A stretch of 64,000 nt of DNA from an uncultured Alphaproteobacteria bacterium (GCA_902538085.1 CACBDV010000001.1:169766-233765); one strand, 5' to 3'; numbered from the stretch's first letter, positions 43,143 to 51,936 are shown. The notes: generated by a model from the sequence alone, not told the origin. Translations and numbers: made by a program.

Positions 43143-44828
43143 ATGAATAGAAACGAGATTACTACTCTTTTAAAATTCGTTGATAAAACAAGACTTTTAT
43201 TTAACAGATCTATTTCAATTAAAACAATTGACGCTGATTGGAATATTTTTTCTTACGTTATTATTAATCATCTAGACAATAAAATTACCACTACTACGAG
43301 TATCATCCAGGCATCAGGTTTGCCATTTGCAACTGGTTTGAGAAGAGTAAAAAAACTTATTCAAGAAAAAAAATTAATACAAAGATCAAAAACAAAATCA
43401 GGTAAATCGTTTTCTATACATCCAAGTAATAATCTCATTAAAGAATTCACGGATTATTTACTTTCAATCAAAAAAGAGGTGGCCTTGAACTTAGGTTACA
43501 GTGATTTTAATGATAATTATTTTTTTGGAACTTCTCTGTCTGCAGGAAATATTATACCTGCACCAAATGTTATAATTAATCAAAATAAAAAATACAAAAA
43601 AATTAACTTTCTTGCCAATGATAATCCCACATTTAAAGTGATAGATAAGAATATTGATTTTTTTGAATATATACTTGATTGTGAAATTGAACTTATTATT
43701 GAAGGTGATTTGAAAAAACTACTAAATATAATAATTAAAAATTCCTCATCAAATAAAAAGTCTAAATTTGACATAGTTGCTTTTAATATTCCATGGATTG
43801 GACAGTTAACTGAATTAAATTGCCTTCTTCCTTTGAATAATTTTGTTAAAGATGTTGGAATAAATTTGAATGACTTTCACTATTCAGGAGTAAGATCAAG
43901 TTCTTTTAATAAAAAACTTTATGGGATTCCGATCGAAGCAATTCCTGATCTATTATTTTATAGAACAGATATTTTTCAAAAATATGCTTTGAGTCCACCA
44001 AAAACATTTCAGGATTTACTCCATGCCTGTGAGGTATTAAAAGGTGACAAACAGATAGAAAGTCCTATTTCTTGGCCAGCTAAAAAAGGTCAACCACTTG
44101 CTACTAGTTTTATTTTAGCAATGGCAAATTATGGAAAACCATATGTAAACCTTAGGTACATTGGGAAAAATATTTATGATTTAGATGTGGAAAAAATACT
44201 ATTAAAAGCAAATTTTTTATCTGATGCATCTTTTGAAGCAGCTAAAATGTTGAAAAAATTGACTTTATACTCGCCAAATGAATTATCTGCTCATTCCAAT
44301 GATGAATGTGTTGAATATTATAGTCAGGGTAAATCAGCTATGGCAATGAATTGGAGTAGTAGAGCCCATTTGTTCGAACTAAATGAGGCTTCACCTGCAT
44401 ATAAAAAAACTGGTTATTTACCAAGACCTGCTGGAAATTCCTCTTTTCAAGTATCTCCAATAGGTGGGTTTTCATTAGGCATACCCTCAAATATCTCTCC
44501 TGAAAAAATACCTTTTGTTATGAAAAATATTCGTAATTTTGTCTCTCCTGAATTTATAAAATATTATATTGAGCATGGTAGTTTATCATCTCCCGTTTTT
44601 AGTGTCGTAAATGATCCAGAAGTGAGAGCTTTAAGTCCAATATTTAATGAAATTGATAAAATGGAAAAGGAGGAAAAAATTATAGAATGGGCAAGATATC
44701 CTTTGCCAACCTATTCAAATATTATTGAAGATATTGGTCATAAAATTTATGAGTATATTTTTTTGAATAAGGATTTGGAAACTACACTAAAGAGTTGTCA
44801 ACAAAGTGCCCAAAAGTATTTAAATTAA
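43143..44828 (+). CDS. Transcription factor: winged-helix domain fused to cytoplasmic solute-binding-protein (family 1) domain
   Basis: A 561-residue protein with no signal peptide. Residues about 20-110 form a helix-turn-helix/winged-helix unit (TTTTSIIQASGLPFATGLRR, KLIQEKKLIQRSKTKSG). Residues about 150-561 look like an extracellular solute-binding protein of the MalE/UgpB type: FDIVAFNIPWIGQLTELNCL, LYGIPIEAIPDLLFYRTDIF, PKTFQDLLHACEVL, YYSQGKSAMAMNWSSRAHLF and GGFSLGIPSNI. The fold, normally periplasmic, is therefore used inside the cell, presumably as a sensor of an imported sugar or polyol. The gene is divergent from the importer, with an inverted repeat between. No Shine-Dalgarno is present, so it may be leaderless. 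Confidence 0.88.
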   Translation: MNRNEITTLLKFVDKTRLLFNRSISIKTIDADWNIFSYVIINHLDNKITTTTSIIQASGLPFATGLRRVKKLIQEKKLIQRSKTKSGKSFSIHPSNNLIKEFTDYLLSIKKEVALNLGYSDFNDNYFFGTSLSAGNIIPAPNVIINQNKKYKKINFLANDNPTFKVIDKNIDFFEYILDCEIELIIEGDLKKLLNIIIKNSSSNKKSKFDIVAFNIPWIGQLTELNCLLPLNNFVKDVGINLNDFHYSGVRSSSFNKKLYGIPIEAIPDLLFYRTDIFQKYALSPPKTFQDLLHACEVLKGDKQIESPISWPAKKGQPLATSFILAMANYGKPYVNLRYIGKNIYDLDVEKILLKANFLSDASFEAAKMLKKLTLYSPNELSAHSNDECVEYYSQGKSAMAMNWSSRAHLFELNEASPAYKKTGYLPRPAGNSSFQVSPIGGFSLGIPSNISPEKIPFVMKNIRNFVSPEFIKYYIEHGSLSSPVFSVVNDPEVRALSPIFNEIDKMEKEEKIIEWARYPLPTYSNIIEDIGHKIYEYIFLNKDLETTLKSCQQSAQKYLN

Positions 44829-44829
44829 A

Positions 44830-45651
44830 CTATTTTATTTCCATTTTTTCTGCAGGCTGAGGAGGTGCAAAAGGATATCCTCCCCACACCGACTGGTCAA
44901 AGTTTACAACAGAGCCTGTCATCATACCTGAATCATCAGATGCTAAAAATGTAACTGCTTTAGCTACCTCTTTTGGATCAAGCAACCTTCCAAATGGTTG
45001 AGCTTTACCAGCATCTTCTAACCAATTTTCTGAGGCACCATGATATTTTGTTTGTATCTCATGTTCTCCATCTGAAGCCATCCAACCTATATTTAACTGA
45101 TTAACTCTAATTTTATTTTTTAACAAAGCGAATGCTGTATTCCTTGTTAATGTTGCAAGTGCCCCTTTTGATACGCAATAAGTTGATATGAATGGTTGGC
45201 CAGTCATAGCTGCCACAGATCCAATATTAATAATTGAACCCTCTATGTTTTGTTCAATCATAATTTTCACCGTATCTTGTATAAGAAAATAAGGGCCTTT
45301 TAAGTTGGTGCCAATCATTTTATCGAAAAGTTCTTCGCTCGTATTAACAATATCTCCCCTATCAGTAATACCGGCAGCGTTTACAAGAACATCCAATCTC
45401 CCAAATTCTTGTTTGGCAACTGAAACTGCATTTCTACACTCTTGGACCTCTCCAAGGTCTGTTTTTACAAAAATTACTTTACATCCAGTTTCATCTTGAA
45501 TATTTTTTGCTACCTCATTTCCTTTATCCTCTTTTCTACCAATTGTGACAATACCTTTAGCTCCGCTATCGGCAAAATTTTTTGCTATTGCTGCTCCTAA
45601 ACCTTGCGTTCCTCCAGTCACTAGTGCAAACTTTCCCTTAATACTATTCAT
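44830..45651 (-). CDS. Short-chain dehydrogenase/reductase
   Basis: A 273-residue SDR with cofactor motif TGGTQGLGAAIAKNF, VNAAGITDRG, catalytic Ser in NIGSVAAMTG and Tyr-x3-Lys in STYCVSKGALAT. The C-terminus has extra residues (WGGYPFAPPQPAEKME) beyond the usual DGG end (here NFDQSVWGG). It overlaps the IolE-like gene by 8 bases, which places it in the inositol route, perhaps oxidising a cyclitol or hydroxy acid. The regulator gene converges with it one base away. Confidence 0.9.
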   Translation of the reverse strand: MNSIKGKFALVTGGTQGLGAAIAKNFADSGAKGIVTIGRKEDKGNEVAKNIQDETGCKVIFVKTDLGEVQECRNAVSVAKQEFGRLDVLVNAAGITDRGDIVNTSEELFDKMIGTNLKGPYFLIQDTVKIMIEQNIEGSIINIGSVAAMTGQPFISTYCVSKGALATLTRNTAFALLKNKIRVNQLNIGWMASDGEHEIQTKYHGASENWLEDAGKAQPFGRLLDPKEVAKAVTFLASDDSGMMTGSVVNFDQSVWGGYPFAPPQPAEKMEIK

Positions 45652-46555
45652 CTCTATAACCCTCTATTTCATATCCATACATACTCAAGCATTCTACAAG
45701 TTCTTTATTTCCAATTTTAGCATATTCAAATGGGTTTGCTTTGGCGGGATCTTGCTCTGCCTCAACAATGAACCATCCCTCGTAGTTATTATTTGATAAT
45801 GTCTCAACTACTTCCTTAAAATTAATATTTCCATCTCCAGGCACTGTGAAGGCTCCCTCTAATACAAAATCTAAAAAACTTTTTTTTGATCGATCTAAAT
45901 CATTTACAACCTTTGAGCGAATGTCTTTAGCATGAAAGTGATTTATTCTTTTTGCGTATTTATTTATTACTCTCAAAGAGTTGCCTCCTGCAAAGGTCAT
46001 ATGGCCTGTATCAAATAAGATTTTTACTGCCTCACCTGTGTGGTTCATCAATTTATCAAGCTCATCCTCAGTCTCAATCGCTGTACCCATGTGATGATGA
46101 AATGAAATTGGCACACCAAAATCTGCACAAAATTCTGCAAATAATGTTAGTTTCCTTCCATACTCTTTAAAATCTTCACTATGTATTTTTCTTTTTGTGT
46201 TTAAAGGAGCATGTCTAATATTTTGGATAGTTCCAGATGTTTCTCCATATGCTAAAACTGCTGCGCCTAGGTCTCTGAAGAGAGTGAGTTGTTGAAGGAC
46301 TTTATCTTTTTCATTTTCTAGGTCATTATCTAACACAGTTCCTGAATACCACCCTGATGCCAAGTATAGTTGGTGATTTTTTAAAATTGGACCAAGTTTT
46401 TCAGGAGTTTTTGGAAATTTTCCACCTGTTTCCACACCAGTAAATCCAGCAAGTTTTGACTCACTAAGGCAGGTATCCAAAGAAGTCTCTCCTCCAAGTT
46501 CAGGTAAATCATCATTGGACCATGCTATAGGTGCTATTCCCAATTTTGCTTTCAT
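45644..46555 (-). CDS. iolE: Inosose dehydratase (IolE)
   Basis: A 303-residue TIM-barrel enzyme of the xylose-isomerase-like family. The opening KLGIAPIAWSNDDLPELGGE and FTGVETGGKFP are characteristic of IolE, with metal ligands in VPISFHHHMGTAIET (His/Glu), ILFDTGHMTFAGG (Asp, His) and NHFHAKDIRS. It dehydrates 2-keto-myo-inositol to the 1,2-dione that IolD would then open. It is the first gene of its short minus-strand unit, divergent from iolG with an operator between. Confidence 0.93.
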   Translation of the reverse strand: MKAKLGIAPIAWSNDDLPELGGETSLDTCLSESKLAGFTGVETGGKFPKTPEKLGPILKNHQLYLASGWYSGTVLDNDLENEKDKVLQQLTLFRDLGAAVLAYGETSGTIQNIRHAPLNTKRKIHSEDFKEYGRKLTLFAEFCADFGVPISFHHHMGTAIETEDELDKLMNHTGEAVKILFDTGHMTFAGGNSLRVINKYAKRINHFHAKDIRSKVVNDLDRSKKSFLDFVLEGAFTVPGDGNINFKEVVETLSNNNYEGWFIVEAEQDPAKANPFEYAKIGNKELVECLSMYGYEIEGYRDE

Positions 46556-46612
46556 AAACCCCTCCTATGAAAAGATTATAGATAAATAAACCTTTTAAAG
46601 AATACTTAAATT

Positions 46613-46629
46613 TTATTCAAAATGAATTT
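46613..46629. promoter_or_regulatory. Putative operator, inositol regulon site 3
   Basis: TTATTCAAAATGAATTT contains the 13-base core ATTCAAAATGAAT, identical to that of site 1. It lies in the 116-base gap between divergent iolE (46555) and iolG (46672), about 30 bases upstream of the iolG -10 box. Confidence 0.65.
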
Positions 46630-46657
46630 TTTTTTATTTCTAAAATTTAAAGAATAC

Positions 46658-46663
46658 TATAAT
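46658..46663 (+). promoter_or_regulatory. -10 box of apparently leaderless iolG
   Basis: TATAAT ends 8 bases before the iolG start at 46672, so the transcript probably starts within 0-2 bases of the AUG. No Shine-Dalgarno site is present. Confidence 0.5.
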
Positions 46664-46671
46664 TCTGTGAT

Positions 46672-47676
46672 ATGAAAAAAGTTAGTATTGCAGTTATTGG
46701 GTGCGGGCGAATTGGCCAAATGCATGCTAAGAATATTCAACTTCATGAACAGACAAATTTAGTATGCATTTATGATCCTAATGAAAAATTTGCAAAAAAA
46801 GTATCAAGTGATTTAAACGTACTTGCTGTGGAAAATGTTGACGATATTTTTAACAATAATGATATTGATGCTGTTCTTATATCTTCCCCTACAAATACAC
46901 ATATTGATTTCATAGAGAGATCTGTTGCATCAAAAAAACCTGTTTTGTGTGAGAAACCTATTGACCTCGATATAAAAAAAGTTGATGAGTTTTCAAAAAG
47001 ACTTGAAGGTAATAAAGTTCCAATTCAATTAGGCTTTAATAGAAGATTTGATCCTGGTCATCAGGCTGCAAAAAAATCTTTTATTAATGGTGAAATTGGT
47101 GAGCTTCATCAATGTCTGATTACATCTAGAGATCCAGGTCTGCCAAGTTGGGATTATTTAAAAGTGTCTGGTGGGCAATTTAGAGATATGACAATTCATG
47201 ATTTTGATTTAGCCCGTTTTATGCTTGGTGAAGAGCCAGTTAAGGTATTTGCAATTTCTAATGCTTTAATAGATCCAAAAATTAAATCTGAATTAAATGA
47301 TAGTGACACCTTGATGATTATAATGGAAACAGCCTCGGGAAAACAATGTCATATAAACAACTCTAGATCAGCAACTTATGGATATGATCAAAGAGTTGAA
47401 CTGTTTGGTAGCAAAGGGATGGTTATATCTGAAAATAGAAAGCCACATGAATTGAAAAAATACAATTCAGATTTTGTTGACAAGAGTGAACCCTATTTAA
47501 ATTTTTTTATTGAGAGATACCAGGAGTCTTATATGAATTCTATTAGCTCATTTGTCGAAACAATTTTGGAAAAAAAGCCTGTATCTGTTGACTTTGAGGA
47601 CGGAAGAAGAGCTCTTCTCTTAGCCGAAACTGCTTATAAATCTGTCAAAAGTGGGAGGATGGAAAATATTGATTAA
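46672..47676 (+). CDS. iolG: Inositol 2-dehydrogenase (IolG-like)
   Basis: A 334-residue Gfo/Idh/MocA-family enzyme with the Rossmann motif VIGCGRIGQMHAKNI, catalytic Lys in LCEKPIDLD, the IolG-like LGFNRRFDPGHQAA, and DMTIHDFDLARFMLGEEP with the active-site Asp and His. The motif RRFDP and the divergent iolE support oxidation of myo-inositol to scyllo-inosose with NAD. The length is normal. The start is leaderless-looking, with TATAAT just upstream and the shared operator before that. Confidence 0.92.
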   Translation: MKKVSIAVIGCGRIGQMHAKNIQLHEQTNLVCIYDPNEKFAKKVSSDLNVLAVENVDDIFNNNDIDAVLISSPTNTHIDFIERSVASKKPVLCEKPIDLDIKKVDEFSKRLEGNKVPIQLGFNRRFDPGHQAAKKSFINGEIGELHQCLITSRDPGLPSWDYLKVSGGQFRDMTIHDFDLARFMLGEEPVKVFAISNALIDPKIKSELNDSDTLMIIMETASGKQCHINNSRSATYGYDQRVELFGSKGMVISENRKPHELKKYNSDFVDKSEPYLNFFIERYQESYMNSISSFVETILEKKPVSVDFEDGRRALLLAETAYKSVKSGRMENID

Positions 47677-47686
47677 ATTTATGCAT

Positions 47687-47700
47687 TTATTCATGAATAA
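47687..47700. promoter_or_regulatory. Palindrome between iolG and the HpaI-family aldolase gene
   Basis: TTATTCATGAATAA is a perfect 14-base palindrome 10 bases after the iolG stop. Its half sites resemble those of the regulon operator (ATTCA/TGAAT) but with no spacer, so it may be a different site or a weak hairpin. Confidence 0.3.
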
Positions 47701-47751
47701 TAAATAATTGTTATAATTATATTTTTAAATAATTTTGATATCTAACACTCA

Positions 47752-48573
47752 ATGATTGAAAACAAAGTAAAAGCTAAATGGCAAAAAAAAGAAGTGGTTG
47801 TTAATAGCTTTTTATCAATACCTAATACTTTTACTGCTGAAATTATGTCTGAGCAAGGTTATGACGCCCTTACCATTGACTATCAACATGGGATGATTGG
47901 CTTTAGTGATTTATTTAAAATGTTGCAAAGTATTAGAAATAGTGGTGTCACTCCAATCTGTAGAGTTTCAGGATTAGATCACGCAGTAATATCGAAAGTT
48001 ATGGATGCAGGTGCTTTGGGTATCATTTGCCCAATGATTAATAATAAAGGGCAAGCACAAAAACTTGTTCAAGATTGTAAATATCCACCTGTAGGTATTA
48101 GAAGCTTTGGTCCGACGAGAGCTAACTTTTCCGTTAGTTCAAATTATTTTTATGAGTCAAATGAGGGAACGTTTTGTCTTGCCATGATAGAAACTCAAGA
48201 AGCATTTGATAATCTTGATGATATAGCATCCACTCCTGGTCTTGATGGCCTTTATATCGGGACAGCAGATTTAACAATAGGGCTGAACCAAGGAAAGTTA
48301 ACACCTGGGTTTGATCGAACAGAACCTGAGATGATTGAGTCTAAAAAGAAAATTTTAGATATTGCTCATAAACATGGAAAAGTTGCATGTCTTCATTGTG
48401 GGACTCCAGAGTATGCTGCCAAGGCATCCGAATGGGGTTTTGATCTTGTGACAATTACAAATGATGTAAGGTTGTTATCTGGAGCAGCAGCCACACATGT
48501 GAGAAAATTCAAAGAGCTTACTAATCAAAACCACGATGAGTCTGATAAAGATAATAATCCTAGCTCTTACTAA
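47752..48573 (+). CDS. HpcH/HpaI-family class II aldolase
   Basis: A 273-residue TIM-barrel aldolase of the HpaI/RhmA/GarL type. It has TIDYQHGMIGFSDL, the Arg-containing ICRVSGLDHAVISKVMDAGA with GIICPMI, the metal-binding Glu in AMIETQEAFDNLDDI and the Asp in LYIGTADLTIGL. These enzymes cleave 2-keto-3-deoxy acids to pyruvate and an aldehyde, or related aldols. Here it may handle a keto-deoxy acid from the sugar or inositol route. It has no Shine-Dalgarno; a TATAAT at 47712 would give a leader of about 33 bases. Confidence 0.88.
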   Translation: MIENKVKAKWQKKEVVVNSFLSIPNTFTAEIMSEQGYDALTIDYQHGMIGFSDLFKMLQSIRNSGVTPICRVSGLDHAVISKVMDAGALGIICPMINNKGQAQKLVQDCKYPPVGIRSFGPTRANFSVSSNYFYESNEGTFCLAMIETQEAFDNLDDIASTPGLDGLYIGTADLTIGLNQGKLTPGFDRTEPEMIESKKKILDIAHKHGKVACLHCGTPEYAAKASEWGFDLVTITNDVRLLSGAAATHVRKFKELTNQNHDESDKDNNPSSY

Positions 48574-48581
48574 TAAAAATA

Positions 48582-49370
48582 TTATACAGCTTCAAGCTCT
48601 TTGGCCAAATCACCTATTTGAGCACCGCCAGCCATTAAACGCTTAACATCATCTCCACCTAATTCTGATGACTTTCCAGATCCTATTACTTCACCTAAGC
48701 TTAAGAATGTAAATCGATCAGCAATAAGTCTTGCGTGGATTTCATTGTGAGTAATTAAAATAATAGCTATATTCCCTAATTGTTGGACTTTTTTAATAGT
48801 TTTTAAAACTTCCATTTGTTGTTTTTGCCCAAGTGCAGATGTTGGTTCATCCAAAATTAAAATCTTAGCACCAAAGTATATAGCTCTTGCAATAGCAAGT
48901 GTCTGTCTTTGACCACCTGACATAGTTCCAACTGGCTGAGTAGGATCTGAGATATTTATGCCAATTTTTCCCATTTCAGTAATCGTAATTTCATCCATTT
49001 TTTTAAAATCTAATATTCCAAAAGGGCCAGGTCCTTTTTTTAATTCATTTCCCAAGAAAAAATTTCGTGTAACAGAGGTCAAGGCATTAAGTGCCAGATC
49101 TTGATAGACAGTTCCAATACCTGCACTAGTAGCCTCTCTTGGAGAGCTAAATTTTACTTCACTTCCTCCAACTTTAATAATTCCAGAAGTTGGCTGGTGA
49201 ACTCCTGATAAGACTTTAATAAGAGTGGACTTTCCAGCACCGTTATCACCTAGTAATGCGTGAACTTCTCCTGGTAGGACATTTAAAGAGACACCATTTA
49301 AAGCTGTAAATGTTCCAAACTTTTTTACAAGATCTGTAATTTCTATAAATGGTGAATTATTGTTTTCCAT
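48582..49370 (-). CDS. ABC importer ATPase, single nucleotide-binding domain (apiose-locus importer)
   Basis: A 262-residue ATPase with Walker A GDNGAGKST, signature MSGGQRQTLAIARAI and Walker B ILILDEPTSALGQ. CUT2 importers normally have a two-domain ATPase; the single-domain form is known from FrcA and relatives and implies a homodimer. It is the last gene of the binding-protein/permease/ATPase operon, two bases after the permease stop. Its 3' end converges with the HpaI-family aldolase. Confidence 0.93.
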   Translation of the reverse strand: MENNNSPFIEITDLVKKFGTFTALNGVSLNVLPGEVHALLGDNGAGKSTLIKVLSGVHQPTSGIIKVGGSEVKFSSPREATSAGIGTVYQDLALNALTSVTRNFFLGNELKKGPGPFGILDFKKMDEITITEMGKIGINISDPTQPVGTMSGGQRQTLAIARAIYFGAKILILDEPTSALGQKQQMEVLKTIKKVQQLGNIAIILITHNEIHARLIADRFTFLSLGEVIGSGKSSELGGDDVKRLMAGGAQIGDLAKELEAV

Positions 49371-49372
49371 AA

Positions 49373-50956
49373 CTAAATACTACCCATAATTCGTTTTCTA
49401 ATATTTTCATTAGTCAAAGCAGAAGCTATGATTACTAACCCTAAGAATACTCTATAAAATGATCCGTCTATGCCTGGAATATAAAAGAATGCTTCTTTAG
49501 CAACACCAAATATAAATGCGCCTACAACAATACCGAGTATGGTGCCAAAACCTCCTGTTAAAACAACGCCACCAATCACAGCTGCAGCAATTGCCTCTAA
49601 TTCTTTTAAATTACCTTTAGCCGCATCTGCTGTATTAACTTCAAAAACTTGAGCGGTTGCAAAAATTGTTGCACAAAAAGCAGAAAACATAAATAGAGAT
49701 ACTTTAACCTTATCTGTAGGTACACCATTTGCCTTGGCTGCACTCAGATTTCCACCAGTTGAGTAAATCCAGTTACCTGCTTGAGTTTTGCTCAGTACAA
49801 TGTAACAAATAATCGCTAAAATTAGCCAAATCATGACGCAGGAATATAAACCAGAGGCAAACTGATTTCCAAAATTATTAGTGTTCCAGTCAACCGGGTA
49901 ATAAAGCCAATCAAAAACAGGTTCTAAAATATCTCCACCAAAAAAATTTGCAACAGGGCGAGCAGTAATGAGAGAGTCAATGTAAACTCTTGCTATATCA
50001 ACATCAGTAACTGTTTTTGGTACTACTGGATCGATTTGAAAGTTAGCAATTTTTTCTTGAATCATGCCAACCATATAATCATTTCCACTTTGCTGAGCGT
50101 TTGCTAAAGCCTCTTGTAAAGGTTTAGTTCCTTTATCAAGCAAAATTTGTGTCTTGGCTTCGGCTACTCTTTGGTAAGTGTATTCTAATCTATCTGTAAT
50201 TGTTGCAACTGTATCAGCTGGTATATCTTTGGCTATAGCTACTAGATCAGCTTCCGGTAAAGCTTTTGCTTTTTCTCTTACCATTTCTCCATGACCAGGG
50301 ACATTTACAATATTTTTTATATCTGGAATCTCTGTGACAGTAGTCGCCCCTTTTGTCTGATCTGGTCTATGATTAAAAGATCTTAGAGAAACTTCTGTTA
50401 ATCCTCTGAGAAAAAATAAACCCCCAAGTGTAACAATAAATGATGGCAAACCAGACTTCACAACAATAGTTCCTTGTAACCAACCAAAAAATAAAGTGAA
50501 GCATAAAGTTATAAAGATAGCTAAAATTGGAGAGACATCAGAGATGTGAAATAACGTGTAAAATTCAATATGAAAACCACCCTCAAAAGATATGTAAGGT
50601 ATGATGACTGAAAAACCCCATCTTAAAATCATTGCCATGCAGGCACCAGCGAAACCAATCATTGATCCGATTGAAAGATCAAATTCTCCAGCGATTATTA
50701 ATAAACCTGCTCCTATTGCAATTATACCTAATTGAGAAATAACTCTTAAAAAATTTCTAATACCAAGAGCATTAAAACCCTCACCGGTAAAGGGGTTCCA
50801 TGACATCTCCCCAGCTGGAATTGAAAAGTAGCCCAACATACCAAATAAAAGGAGCATCACTCCTATTGGACCGACTTCTGGTCTAGATATTAATGCTGTA
50901 AACCATGTCTTTTTTTGATGTCTATCTGACTCTTGTCTTTGAGTTGTAGTTGACAT
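49373..50956 (-). CDS. CUT2-type ABC importer permease with large periplasmic-loop insertion
   Basis: A 527-residue permease, about 170 residues longer than its relatives. The core motifs are IIAGEFDLSIGSMIGFAGA, SGLPSFIVTLGGLFFLRGLT and AAVIGGVVLTGGFGTILGIV. Between about residues 195 and 345 a soluble, mostly helical stretch is inserted (ALPEADLVAIAKDIPADTVA, TDRLEYTYQRVAEAKTQILL), at the loop that follows the fourth core helices and is periplasmic in RbsC. It may touch the binding protein. It follows the binding-protein gene after a hairpin, and the ATPase gene follows two bases later. Confidence 0.9.
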   Translation of the reverse strand: MSTTTQRQESDRHQKKTWFTALISRPEVGPIGVMLLLFGMLGYFSIPAGEMSWNPFTGEGFNALGIRNFLRVISQLGIIAIGAGLLIIAGEFDLSIGSMIGFAGACMAMILRWGFSVIIPYISFEGGFHIEFYTLFHISDVSPILAIFITLCFTLFFGWLQGTIVVKSGLPSFIVTLGGLFFLRGLTEVSLRSFNHRPDQTKGATTVTEIPDIKNIVNVPGHGEMVREKAKALPEADLVAIAKDIPADTVATITDRLEYTYQRVAEAKTQILLDKGTKPLQEALANAQQSGNDYMVGMIQEKIANFQIDPVVPKTVTDVDIARVYIDSLITARPVANFFGGDILEPVFDWLYYPVDWNTNNFGNQFASGLYSCVMIWLILAIICYIVLSKTQAGNWIYSTGGNLSAAKANGVPTDKVKVSLFMFSAFCATIFATAQVFEVNTADAAKGNLKELEAIAAAVIGGVVLTGGFGTILGIVVGAFIFGVAKEAFFYIPGIDGSFYRVFLGLVIIASALTNENIRKRIMGSI

Positions 50957-50993
50957 GATTAAATGTAAATAAATACTCTCTGTAGTTTATAAA

Positions 50994-51019
50994 AAAGTGG
51001 GCAATAAATTGCCCACTTT
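50994..51019 (-). terminator. Hairpin between binding-protein and permease genes
   Basis: An 11-base stem (50994-51004 with 51009-51019; core GTGGGCAA/TTGCCCAC) with a four-base loop, read on the minus strand 15 bases after the binding-protein stop, followed by a T-run (TTTTTTATAAAC). It is a good partial terminator between the binding-protein and permease genes. Confidence 0.82.
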
Positions 51020-51033
51020 GAGATTAAATAAAA

Positions 51034-51936
51034 TTATCTATCAATACCTGCTAATGCAGAAACTGATGATGCGTTTGACTTGTCAACAAATCCAGGTCCT
51101 GAAGGAATATTAGCACCTGGTAATAGTCCAGCACCGTTGTTGTATAAGTGAAGAACTACGATAGGCATATAACCTTGTAGACGTTGTTGTTGGTCGATTG
51201 TGTATGCAACTTTTCCTGAAGCGATTAAATCCATAACTTCTGGACTTAAGTCAAAACAAGAGTGATGTACTGACATACCTAAATCATCAATAGCTTTTTG
51301 AACACCTGAACAAACGTGTGGTCCAACTGATAATACAGCATCGACGTCAGGGTTTGCTTGTAAACCAGCAGCAGCTCTTGTTGGGATTGAAGCAGGGTCA
51401 TTAGAAGTGTCTACGTTAGTTGTTGGTAGAGCTTCTGCGTAACCGCCACATCTATCTGTAAGAGCAGTGTTGTAAGCTTCCTGAATCATGCAAAGTGCTT
51501 TAGTTGCACCTTCTGCTTTAGCTCTTTCACCAGCTTTTTGACCAGCAAGAAATTCAGGCTGACCAACGTGCATTAATGCGCCAAGAGAAGCTGAAGACTC
51601 TAAACCTGAGTTCATAGTAATAACTGGAATACCAGCAGCAACAGCATCTTTGATTGCTTGACCTAAAGCTTCTGGATCAGGAAGTGAAACTACCATACCA
51701 TCAGGCTGAGTAGCAGCGGCAGCTGCAATTGACTTAGCCATGTCACCTAGGTCTCCAGATGGATTGAAAATGTATTCAAAATCTGCACCTACGTGTCTAG
51801 CAGCATCTTCACCACCTTTTTGCACAACAGGCCAGAAAGGGTCTTTACCCTCACCGTGTGTAACCATTACAAATCTCTCAGCAAAAGCAGAAAGAGATAG
51901 GAATGATACAAGAATTGTAAGAATTATTTTTTTCAT
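51034..51936 (-). CDS. Periplasmic sugar-binding protein (apiose-locus importer)
   Basis: A 300-residue exported protein with signal peptide (MKKIILTILVSFLSLSAFA) and a type I periplasmic binding fold: RFVMVTHGEGKDPFWPVVQK, QPDGMVVSLPDPEALGQAIK, GIPVITMNSGLESS. AGGAGG lies eight bases before the start. CUT2-type binding proteins bind pentoses, hexoses and branched sugars. The operon with an apiose-type enzyme set across the divergent gap makes D-apiose a candidate ligand. Four Cys are present, in pairs that could form disulfides. Confidence 0.92.
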   Translation of the reverse strand: MKKIILTILVSFLSLSAFAERFVMVTHGEGKDPFWPVVQKGGEDAARHVGADFEYIFNPSGDLGDMAKSIAAAAATQPDGMVVSLPDPEALGQAIKDAVAAGIPVITMNSGLESSASLGALMHVGQPEFLAGQKAGERAKAEGATKALCMIQEAYNTALTDRCGGYAEALPTTNVDTSNDPASIPTRAAAGLQANPDVDAVLSVGPHVCSGVQKAIDDLGMSVHHSCFDLSPEVMDLIASGKVAYTIDQQQRLQGYMPIVVLHLYNNGAGLLPGANIPSGPGFVDKSNASSVSALAGIDR

